Shown: one piece after another, positions 51,634 to 58,513 of the stretch
Position numbering within the stretch: the stretch's first letter is position 1
Layout: each line of letters starts with the position of its first letter
NCBI GenBank assembly: GCA_046297495.1
Contig: JBKBIP010000011.1
Span: forward strand, 1 to 64,000
Source of the DNA: JBKBIP01 sp046297495
Lineage (GTDB): Bacteria > Planctomycetota > Planctomycetia > Gemmatales > Gemmataceae
DNA length: 64,000 nt
Direction: 5' to 3'
Made by a program: the position numbers and the translations under genes
Notes under the pieces: generated by a model
Told to the model about the DNA's origin: nothing
What the model saw: the letters and a program-made list of their open reading frames with translations, nothing else
The model's database searches: none

Positions 51634-53145
51634 ATGGCGGATCCCCTGTGGATCTTAGTGATCGGTATGGTCGTGGTCGTCGGCGGCGTGCTGGTGCTGA
51701 AGCTGCACGCTTTCTTGGCCTTGATTCTGGGAGCCATCATTGTCGGATCGCTGACATCTCCGTCCTCGATTGAGCAACACGTGCGCCAGACCCGAAAACA
51801 GCAGCAAGAAAAAATGGTCCAGGACAACAAATCGCCGGCGGAAATCCAGGCTTTTGCCCAGCTCACGCCAACGGAGGCCAAACGGGCCGCCCAGCAGACC
51901 ATCGGCGAGCGCATCGCCATCGGCTTCGGCAACACCTGCATGAGCATCGGCATTCTCATCGGCATGGCGTCGATCATCGGTAAATGCCTGCTCGACAGCG
52001 GGGCGGCGGATCGCATCGTGCGTTCGACGCTGCGCCTGCTTGGCGAGGCGCGGGCGGCCGTGTCGTTTCTCGGCAGCGGTTTTCTCCTGGGAATCCCGGT
52101 GTTTTTCGATACCGTCTTTTACTTGATGATTCCGCTGGGCAAGGCGCTGTATCTGCGCACCGGGCGGAATTATTTACTATACGTTCTGACCATCGCCGCC
52201 GGCGCGACGATGGCCCATTCGCTGGTGCCGCCGACCCCCGGCCCGCTGTTCGTGGCCAGCGCCTTGGGGGTGGATATGGGAACCATGATTCTCGCCGGCT
52301 GCGTGGTGGGGCTGTTCACGATCAGCGCCGGCTATGGCTTCGCCGTCTTCGCCAACCGACTCATGGAAGTTCCCGTGCGCGAGACGCAGGATATTTCCGC
52401 CGAGGAGCTGCACGATCTGTCCCAACGCGATGAAAGTCAGCTGCCCCCCTTGTGGTTGTCGCTGTTGCCGATTATCCTGCCGGTAATCCTGATCGGCGGC
52501 AGTACGGTGGTGAATACGCTGCTGCAAGGAGAAGCCTTGCGCGAGGCCCCGGAATGGCAACAACAAGCCCAACAGTTGATCAATGCCGTGGGGAATCAGA
52601 ACATCGCCCTGATCCTCGCGGCGGCGGTCGCCTTAGCGACATTGGCTTGGCAGCGCCGCGCCAGCCGGGAGGAGCTGGCGCGAGCGGTGCAGGCGGCGTT
52701 GGCCAGCGCGGGGGTGATCATCCTCATCACGGCCGCCGGCGGAGCTTTTGGCCGGACCTTGCAGCAAACCGGCATCGGCGGCCGCATCGAGGAATTGTCG
52801 AGCGCTTATCAAATTGGTCTCATTCCGTTGGCATTCCTGGTGACGATGCTGATTCGCACGGCCCAGGGATCGGCCACGGTGGCCATGATCACCGCCGTCG
52901 GCGTCGTCGCGGGCATGAGCAGTTTGGGACAATTGAGCTTCAATCCGGTCTATATCGCCCTGGCCATCGGTTGCGGCTCCAAGCCGATCTCCTGGATGAA
53001 CGATAGCGGCTTCTGGGTCATCTGCAAGATGAGCGGCATGACCGAAACCGAGACGCTGAAAACCATCACGCCCATGCTGGCCATCATGGGAGTGGTCGGC
53101 TTGGTGGTCGTGATGATCGGGGCGGCGTTGTTCCCGCTGGTGTGA
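51634..53145 (+). CDS. GntP family permease (gluconate/sugar-acid:H+ symporter)
   Basis: 503 residues; ATG at 51634 after GGAGAAGGCGAG. An integral membrane protein with twelve or so hydrophobic segments ('WILVIGMVVVVGGVLVLKLHAFLALILGAIIVG', 'AVSFLGSGFLLGIPVFFDTVFYLMIPLGKALY', 'AGATMAHSLVPPTPGPLFVASALGVDMGTMI', 'PIILPVILIGGSTVVN', 'MLIRTAQGSATVAMITAVGVVAGM'). The conserved 'GIPVFFDTVFYLMIPL' and 'VPPTPGP' blocks identify GntP. Proton-coupled uptake of gluconate or related sugar acids is the family role. Set between sulfatases on both sides, it may import an acidic sugar released by desulfation. Confidence 0.93.
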   Translation: MADPLWILVIGMVVVVGGVLVLKLHAFLALILGAIIVGSLTSPSSIEQHVRQTRKQQQEKMVQDNKSPAEIQAFAQLTPTEAKRAAQQTIGERIAIGFGNTCMSIGILIGMASIIGKCLLDSGAADRIVRSTLRLLGEARAAVSFLGSGFLLGIPVFFDTVFYLMIPLGKALYLRTGRNYLLYVLTIAAGATMAHSLVPPTPGPLFVASALGVDMGTMILAGCVVGLFTISAGYGFAVFANRLMEVPVRETQDISAEELHDLSQRDESQLPPLWLSLLPIILPVILIGGSTVVNTLLQGEALREAPEWQQQAQQLINAVGNQNIALILAAAVALATLAWQRRASREELARAVQAALASAGVIILITAAGGAFGRTLQQTGIGGRIEELSSAYQIGLIPLAFLVTMLIRTAQGSATVAMITAVGVVAGMSSLGQLSFNPVYIALAIGCGSKPISWMNDSGFWVICKMSGMTETETLKTITPMLAIMGVVGLVVVMIGAALFPLV

Positions 53146-53220
53146 GTGTCAGCTCGGTCCGACCAACTTCTTGGAAGCCATCCGCTGGGTTCGGAGGATA
53201 CTCCTGCAGGAGAAATTACC

Positions 53221-53472
53221 ATGAATACCATGGCCCACGATGAACTGATCGAATCGCTGGCGGAACTTCGCCGAGCTTTGCCATCCATGCGGCTGGGACA
53301 ATTGATCGCCAACATGGCGCCGGTAGCGCGGGGAGCGGTGCCGGGCGCGATAGGGGAGGCAGAGGACGACGAACTGTTGGCCGCCATCCGCTGGCAGTTG
53401 GAACAACTGGCCTCGCGCGCTGGGGCCAAAGACGCTGAAGCGGGGGCTGGGACGAACGGCAACAGCAGGTAG
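53221..53472 (+). CDS. Small acidic hypothetical protein
   Basis: 83 residues; ATG at 53221 with GCAGGAG upstream. Sequence opens MNTMAHDELIESLAELRRAL, continues with 'MRLGQLIANMAPVARG' and 'EAEDDELLAAIRWQLEQLASR', and ends in a disordered Ala/Gly tail. It resembles a family of small planctomycete proteins, seen as 'LRxxxPxMRxGQLxA...D.ELL.AI', that often accompany larger genes; I cannot name it or assign a function. It lies 75 bases after the GntP permease and 103 bases before a sulfatase. Confidence 0.75.
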   Translation: MNTMAHDELIESLAELRRALPSMRLGQLIANMAPVARGAVPGAIGEAEDDELLAAIRWQLEQLASRAGAKDAEAGAGTNGNSR

Positions 53473-53575
53473 TGCTTGCAGGAGTCAATGTTCCATCAGT
53501 CGTCACATCGCCAACGGCGGAGAGGCGCGGAAGGTCAAAGTTTCAGACTAAACTCACTGTGGAGGTAGGAACATC

Positions 53576-54997
53576 ATGACGCGCATCGTGAGCATGGGCC
53601 GCTGGTTTACTGCCATGATGATGGCACTATCCGTCGGCCTGGGGTTGGTGTTCGCCGATCCCAGCCAAGCCGCGGAGCCGCCGCCCGCCAAGCCGAACGT
53701 CCTGTTTATCGCCGTCGATGATTTGAACGATTGGATCGGTGCTTTGAATGGCTATCCCGGTGTCAAGACGCCGAACCTGGACCGGCTGGCGAAACGCGGC
53801 CAGGTGTTCACGCGGGCTTACTGCGCCGCGCCGGCGTGCAATCCATCGCGTGTTGCCTTGTTGTGCGGCTTGCGGCCCTCGACGACCGGCGTGTATCTCA
53901 ATAGTCAACCGTGGCGGCCGGTGCTGCCGAAAACGGTGACGCTGCCACAACATTTCATGGCCCACGATTATCATGTGGTCGGCGGCGGCAAAATTTATCA
54001 TGGCGGCTTCCCCGACCCGGCTTCCTGGCACAATTATTTCAAGCAGCAAGCCGACCCCCTGCCGAGCCAGCGGCCCGTCAACGGCATCCCCGACACCGCC
54101 CATTTCGATTGGGGGCCGCTGGATGTCAGCGACGAGGACATGAACGATTACAAAGTCGCGCAGTGGGCCGCCAATTATTTGAAAAAGAAACAACAGGATA
54201 AGCCGTTCTTCCTCGCCGTCGGATTGTATCGTCCGCATCTGCCGTGGTATGTGCCGAAGAAGTATTTCGACATGTATCCGCTAGATCAGGTCAAGTTGCC
54301 CAAGGTGCTGGAAAACGATCTTGACGATATTCCCCCTATCGGCCGGCGCATGGCTCGACCGGAAGGGGACCATAAGAAAGTCGTCGAATCCAATAATTGG
54401 GAAAAAGCGGTGCAAGGTTATTTGGCCAGTATTACCTTCAGCGATGTCTGTCTAGGCATGGTCCTGGATGCGTTGGACAACAGCCCCCACGCTGACAATA
54501 CCATCATCGTCTTGTGGGGGGATCACGGCTGGCATCTGGGGCAGAAACAACACTGGCGCAAGTTTGCCTTGTGGGAGGAGGCGACGCGGGTGCCGTTGAT
54601 GATGGTGGTGCCGGGCATGACCAAGCCGGGTGCCCGCTGCGAACGCACCGTCAATTTGCTGGACATTTACCCCACGCTCATCGAGCTGTGCGGCCTTTCC
54701 GCCAAGCCAGAGTTGGAAGGAACCAGCATCGTGCCGCTGCTGAACGATCCGAAAGCGACATGGGATCGCCCTTCCGTCTGCACGCATGGCCGAAACAATC
54801 ATGCCGTGCGCTCGGAGCGTTGGCGCTACATCCGCTACAGCGACGGCACGGAGGAGCTATACGATCACGACAACGACCCGCTGGAGTGGCACAATCTCGC
54901 CGCCAAGCCCGAATACGCCAGCGTGAAGAAGCAACTGGCGGCGGCGCTGCCCCAGCAGAACGTGCCCGACGCGCCGAGTCAGAATCCGAAGAAGTAA
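53576..54997 (+). CDS. Secreted iduronate-2-sulfatase-like sulfatase (CNPSR active site)
   Basis: 473 residues; ATG at 53576 after GTGGAGGTAGGA. Signal peptide about 1-33 (SQA-AEP). Active-site pentapeptide C88-N-P-S-R92 in 'AAPACNPSRVALLCGLRPSTTGVYLNSQPWR', metal Asp pair in 'NVLFIAVDDLNDWIGALNGYPGVKTPNLDRLAKRG', 'FFLAVGLYRPHLPWYVPKKYFDMYPLDQVKLP' and 'TIIVLWGDHGWHLGQKQHWRKFALWEEATRVPL'. The 'VDDLND', 'LYRPHLPW' and 'WGDHGWHLG' blocks are those of the iduronate-2-sulfatase (S1_7) type. Presumably periplasmic or secreted, acting on 2-sulfated uronic or related residues; the exact glycan is not deducible. Confidence 0.94.
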   Translation: MTRIVSMGRWFTAMMMALSVGLGLVFADPSQAAEPPPAKPNVLFIAVDDLNDWIGALNGYPGVKTPNLDRLAKRGQVFTRAYCAAPACNPSRVALLCGLRPSTTGVYLNSQPWRPVLPKTVTLPQHFMAHDYHVVGGGKIYHGGFPDPASWHNYFKQQADPLPSQRPVNGIPDTAHFDWGPLDVSDEDMNDYKVAQWAANYLKKKQQDKPFFLAVGLYRPHLPWYVPKKYFDMYPLDQVKLPKVLENDLDDIPPIGRRMARPEGDHKKVVESNNWEKAVQGYLASITFSDVCLGMVLDALDNSPHADNTIIVLWGDHGWHLGQKQHWRKFALWEEATRVPLMMVVPGMTKPGARCERTVNLLDIYPTLIELCGLSAKPELEGTSIVPLLNDPKATWDRPSVCTHGRNNHAVRSERWRYIRYSDGTEELYDHDNDPLEWHNLAAKPEYASVKKQLAAALPQQNVPDAPSQNPKK

Positions 54998-55016
54998 CGT
55001 GCGTTCGTGGATTCAG

Positions 55017-55053
55017 CGGTTCGCGCTGAAGCGTCCATAGTAAGCGCGAACCG
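55017..55053. repeat. CGGTTCGCGCT palindrome between sulfatase genes
   Basis: CGGTTCGCGCT (55017-55027) pairs with AGCGCGAACCG (55043-55053), 11 bp perfect with a 15-base loop, 20 bases after the stop of the CNPSR sulfatase. Same family as 46600-46633 and 48125-48160. Confidence 0.7.
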
Positions 55054-55095
55054 ATGCTTCCGTAACCATCCACCCATGCCAGCGAGTGAATCCTC

Positions 55096-56481
55096 ATGCT
55101 GCGACATCTTTTTATTTGCATCCTACTGTCACTAACCACGGCTCCGTTGTGGGGGGCCGACGCGCCGCGCCGACCGAATATCATCGTGCTGATGACCGAT
55201 GATCAGCGTTGGGACTGCCTGGGCTGCATGGGGCATCCCCATCTGAAGACGCCACACATCGACCGCCTGGCGCGCGGGGGGGTCACGTTCGACAATGCCT
55301 TCGTCACCACGGCGATTTGCTGCGTGTCACGGGCCAATTTCTACACGGGGATGTATTCCGGCCGTCACGGCGTTGGTGATTTCAGCACGCCGTTCACTCC
55401 CGAAATTTTGGCCCAGACCTTCCCGGCCGTGCTCAAGAAAGCGGGCTATCGCACTGGCTGTTTGGGCAAGTGGGGCATCGGCGGTCCCGCGCCGGTGGAG
55501 GTGTTCGACACCTACCAGGCCACCGGCGGCCAGGGGACCTTCTTCGAGGCAGTCGATGGCGAGAAGGTGCATAACTCCGAAGTGCTGGCCCGCCGCACCG
55601 AGGCTTTCCTCCGCGCCGGCAAACCGGACCAGCCCTTTTGCCTGCTGGTGCTGTACAAGTCGCCGCACGACCCCTTTCTGCCCGATCCGGTCGATGGGGA
55701 TTTGTTCCGGGATGTCACCTTCCCGATACCCAAGACCTACAACGATGACCATTTCAAGGCACTGCCCGATTTCATTCGCGCTTCCGAAGGCCGGTCGCGC
55801 CTGATGAAACGGCATCCAACGCCGGCCGCTTATCAAGAATTCGTTCGGCAATACCTGCGCTGCCTGGCGGGGGTGGATCGTTCCGTCGGCAAGATCATGG
55901 CGGTGCTCGATGAATTGAAGCTGACCGATGACACCGTGGTCGTGTTCACCTCCGATCACGGATTTTTCTTGGGGGAACATGGTCTGTCCGGCAAATGGCT
56001 GATGCACGAGGAATCGATCCGCATTCCGTTCATCGTCCACTACCCGCGCCTACCGCAGAAGATGCACGGCCAACGGCTGGATCAAGTGACGCTGAGTATT
56101 GACTTGGCCCCGACGGTGCTCGATTACGCGGGCGCGGCCATTCCCAAGCAAACCGATGGTGTCAGCCTGAAGCCGCTGCTCGAGGGCCAGCCCGTCGAAT
56201 GGCGCGAGCATTTCTTCTATGAGCACCACTTCCACTATGGCGGCCGGATTCCACGCAGCGAGGGAATCCGCGACACGACTTGGAAATACATCAAGTATTT
56301 CGACGTCGATCCGCCGTATGAGGAACTTTACAACTTGGTGAACGACCCGCTGGAGGAAAAAAACCTGGCCCAAGACCCCAAGCACGAAAAGCTGCTAAGC
56401 GTGGCCCGAACGATCTACAACCTGGAACGCAAGCAGTACCCGCCGTCCGCGCTGCCGAAACCCGCGGTCCAGAAGCCATAG
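55096..56481 (+). CDS. Secreted sulfatase with variant CCVSR active site
   Basis: 461 residues. Signal peptide 1-20 (LWG-ADA). The position of the formylglycine signature reads C75-C-V-S-R79 in 'TTAICCVSRANFYTGMYSGRHG', so both the usual second residue and the proline differ (Cys and Val). Everything else looks normal: 'PNIIVLMTDDQRWDCLGCMGHPHLKTPHIDRLARGG', 'LGKWGIGGPAP', 'FCLLVLYKSPHDPF', 'VVVFTSDHGFFLGEHGLSGKWLMHEESIRIPFIVHYP' and C-terminal 'ELYNLVNDPLEEKNLAQDP'. If the Cys is modified it is an active sulfatase of uncertain substrate; if not, it may be another hydrolase of the same superfamily. Followed by a strong hairpin. Confidence 0.9.
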   Translation: MLRHLFICILLSLTTAPLWGADAPRRPNIIVLMTDDQRWDCLGCMGHPHLKTPHIDRLARGGVTFDNAFVTTAICCVSRANFYTGMYSGRHGVGDFSTPFTPEILAQTFPAVLKKAGYRTGCLGKWGIGGPAPVEVFDTYQATGGQGTFFEAVDGEKVHNSEVLARRTEAFLRAGKPDQPFCLLVLYKSPHDPFLPDPVDGDLFRDVTFPIPKTYNDDHFKALPDFIRASEGRSRLMKRHPTPAAYQEFVRQYLRCLAGVDRSVGKIMAVLDELKLTDDTVVVFTSDHGFFLGEHGLSGKWLMHEESIRIPFIVHYPRLPQKMHGQRLDQVTLSIDLAPTVLDYAGAAIPKQTDGVSLKPLLEGQPVEWREHFFYEHHFHYGGRIPRSEGIRDTTWKYIKYFDVDPPYEELYNLVNDPLEEKNLAQDPKHEKLLSVARTIYNLERKQYPPSALPKPAVQKP

Positions 56482-56500
56482 CCTTCACGCCAAAACCATC

Positions 56501-56545
56501 CCAACCGGCGAGCGGCAGGCCAGGCGGCTCCCGTTCGCCGGTTGG
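56501..56545 (+). terminator. Strong hairpin terminator after the last sulfatase
   Basis: CCAACCGGCGAGCGG (56501-56515) pairs with the segment 56531-56545, 15 bp with one G-T pair and a 15-base loop, starting 20 bases after the stop. There is no T-run. It closes the plus-strand sulfatase group. Confidence 0.7.
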
Positions 56546-56710
56546 CGCCTGAGTATGTTTTGGCGTCGGTGGAACCCCGTATTGCGTCATCCAACGGAAT
56601 GCTCACGCATCGACATGAGGAAACAGCGAGAATTCATGGGAGGACTTGCTCGACTGGGCGGACAGTATAGAATGGGGATGAAGAATGTTGGTTATGCGAC
56701 ACCAGCCCTT

Positions 56711-56783
56711 GAAGGCGTAGCTCAGTCGGTAGAGCAACGGACTTTTAATCCGTGGGTCCAGGGTTCGAGTCCCTGCGCCTTCA
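56711..56783 (+). tRNA. tRNA-Lys (anticodon UUU)
   Basis: The full cloverleaf can be drawn: acceptor GAAGGCG (56711-56717) with CGCCTTC (56776-56782) and discriminator A at 56783, D-arm GCTC/GAGC, anticodon stem ACGGA/TCCGT with loop CTTTTAA giving UUU, and T-arm CAGGG-TTCGAGT-CCCTG. 3' CCA is not encoded. It stands alone between the sulfatase and NIPSNAP genes. Confidence 0.97.
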
Positions 56784-57061
56784 TTGAAACATAGCTTCAA
56801 ACCTGGGGGATGCCGTTCAACTTGTGCGGTTTTTCGTGACTTTTACCTACCATGCTCAGGGCTCAGACCGGGGGTAGCGCATGGACGCTTTACCCCGACA
56901 CCAGGCAAGCAGATGACACTATCATAGGCACGATTGCCAGAGAAGCCAGCCGCCGATACTTCACCGGGGTAATGCCCCATGACGGTATTTGAGCCATCCC
57001 CTGCCGCATCTGTCAGCCATTAGACTTCGAGAACTTGGCCTTGATTCAAGGAACCACGACC

Positions 57062-57493
57062 ATGAGAACCATGACGTTGGCGCTCGGCTGTCTGGCAATG
57101 ACGGTCTTGACAATGACTGCTCAAGCGGCGGAGGTGGACCAGGGAGACAAACCAGTGGAAACCAGGGTTTTTGAGATGCGGACCTATTACGCCGCCCCCG
57201 GCAAGATGGAGGCGCTGCACGCGCGGTTTCGCAATCATACTTGCAAGCTGTTGGAGAAACACGGCATGACTCTGGTTGGCTTCTGGGCGCCGACCGACGC
57301 CCAGCAAGCCGAACAAAAGATGGTGTACATCGTGGCGTTTCCCAGCCGAGCGGCCGCCGAGAAGAGCTGGCAAGCCTTCCGCGCCGACCCCGAATGGCTG
57401 GCCGCCAAGGAAGCCTCGGAAAAGAACGGCGTGTTGGTCCAGAAGGTGGAATCGATTTATCTGAATCCCACCGACTATTCGCCGATCAAATGA
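57062..57493 (+). CDS. Secreted NIPSNAP family protein
   Basis: 143 residues. ATG at 57062 with AAGGA upstream, favoured over an earlier in-frame ATG at 57035. Signal peptide about 1-23 (AQA-AEV). The remaining 110 residues are a ferredoxin-like dimeric alpha/beta barrel of the NIPSNAP type: 'VFEMRTYYAAPGKMEALHARFRNHTCKLLEKHGMTLVGFW', 'KMVYIVAFPSRAAAEKSWQAFRADPEWL' and 'KVESIYLNPTDYSP'. NIPSNAP domains bind small ligands or act as isomerase-like folds; exported copies in planctomycetes are common and of unknown role. It ends 19 bases from the convergent membrane gene. Confidence 0.9.
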   Translation: MRTMTLALGCLAMTVLTMTAQAAEVDQGDKPVETRVFEMRTYYAAPGKMEALHARFRNHTCKLLEKHGMTLVGFWAPTDAQQAEQKMVYIVAFPSRAAAEKSWQAFRADPEWLAAKEASEKNGVLVQKVESIYLNPTDYSPIK

Positions 57494-57512
57494 CTAAAAT
57501 CCGCCGCTTCGA

Positions 57513-57770
57513 TCAGCGCCGCTTGGCGGCGTCGCTGATCCGTTCCGGGGCCAGGCGTTGCTGGGCTTGCAGGCAAACGCGCGCGGCGACGGCCACCTTG
57601 AGCAAGTGAATCCCGCCCCGGAACACAATGAAGCCGATGAACACCAACGGCCCCGAATCCAGCAAGCGCGGCGGGCGCTCCGCCACCAATAACAGGTAAC
57701 ACTGAAAGAAGATCAGCAATCCCAGCGTCACCAGCAGCCAGCCGGCGATTTCGCGCGCCCAGAATCTCAT
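57513..57770 (-). CDS. Small two-helix membrane protein
   Basis: 85 residues starting at 57770, with its ATG overlapping the stop of the preceding gene (ATGA). Two hydrophobic segments: 'IAGWLLVTLGLLIFFQCYLLLVA' and 'SGPLVFIGFIVFRGGIHLLKVAVAARV', followed by a basic tail. Nothing recognisable as a domain. As the last gene of the MoxR-type cluster, it probably works with the membrane protein encoded immediately before it. Confidence 0.85.
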   Translation of the reverse strand: MRFWAREIAGWLLVTLGLLIFFQCYLLLVAERPPRLLDSGPLVFIGFIVFRGGIHLLKVAVAARVCLQAQQRLAPERISDAAKRR

Positions 57771-58513
57771 GCTTGTTCCTTTCGCCAAAGCTTAACCCGC
57801 CGCCAGGCCAGCCAGCGCGTGAGCACGCGCTGCTCGCCACGGGTTTCTTGCCAGAGGATGTCTTGCAAATAGAGCGCGGCTTGCGCGGCGGTCTGTTGCC
57901 GCCAGCGCAGCTGGCGCATCAAGGTCACGATCACCAAGCCGCCCACGGCAACCACCCACGCCAGCAGCAACACGCGCCACACCGACGGGGACATGTGGAA
58001 GGTGCTATCCCGATCCGGCAACACAATCCAGACTAACTGGGCCAGCACGAGGAGGATCGGCAACAACAGTACCGTTTGCATCATTTCGGAACGAGTGATT
58101 TCGCGCCGGGAACGATACATGGCTGTCTGGCGCGTGGCACGGGCGGTGGTCCCATCAGTGGATGCCAGATACGGCGGACGCGGCAGCATCTGCCGGGTCA
58201 AGCCGATCAAGCGATAATGGGCGATCATGTAAACCAGCACGGCCCCGGTCAAAATCAGATCGAACAGTGTCGGGGAAGCGGAACGCCAGTCGTAATAGCG
58301 GCGGGCGAAAAGGGGATCGAGATACACGGCAAAGATGGTGGTCAAGAAGAATAGCGATCCCAACTGCCAATGGAACAGCAACGCGGCGCCGCCGACCACC
58401 AGGCACAGCAGCCAGAGCGGCAAGCCCGGCGCTCGCTGCGCCAACACCAGCGCGATCATGGCGTAAGCCACCCAACCCAACAGCGCGTAATCACGGCTGG
58501 CGGCGGAACTCAT
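57767..58513 (-). CDS. Multi-pass membrane protein of the MoxR cluster
   Basis: 248 residues starting at 58513, whose ATG overlaps the stop of the DUF58 gene. Four to six hydrophobic segments ('LLGWVAYAMIALVLAQ', 'LWLLCLVVGGAALLFHW', 'LFFLTTIFAVYLDPLF', 'LFDLILTGAVLVYMIAHY', 'MMQTVLLLPILLVLAQLVWIVL', 'VWRVLLLAWVVAVGGLVIVTLM') with a basic C-terminus. No family name comes to mind. The ATGA overlaps on both sides put it in the same operon as DUF58, so it is likely part of the same membrane complex. Confidence 0.88.
   Translation of the reverse strand: MSSAASRDYALLGWVAYAMIALVLAQRAPGLPLWLLCLVVGGAALLFHWQLGSLFFLTTIFAVYLDPLFARRYYDWRSASPTLFDLILTGAVLVYMIAHYRLIGLTRQMLPRPPYLASTDGTTARATRQTAMYRSRREITRSEMMQTVLLLPILLVLAQLVWIVLPDRDSTFHMSPSVWRVLLLAWVVAVGGLVIVTLMRQLRWRQQTAAQAALYLQDILWQETRGEQRVLTRWLAWRRVKLWRKEQA

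Noticed and set aside
56603..56800. Minus-strand ORF containing GAGTRTLDPRIKSPLLYRLSYA
   Set aside because: This peptide is the antisense translation of the tRNA-Lys, a well-known false gene; the tRNA is certain and the ORF has no start signal or family.
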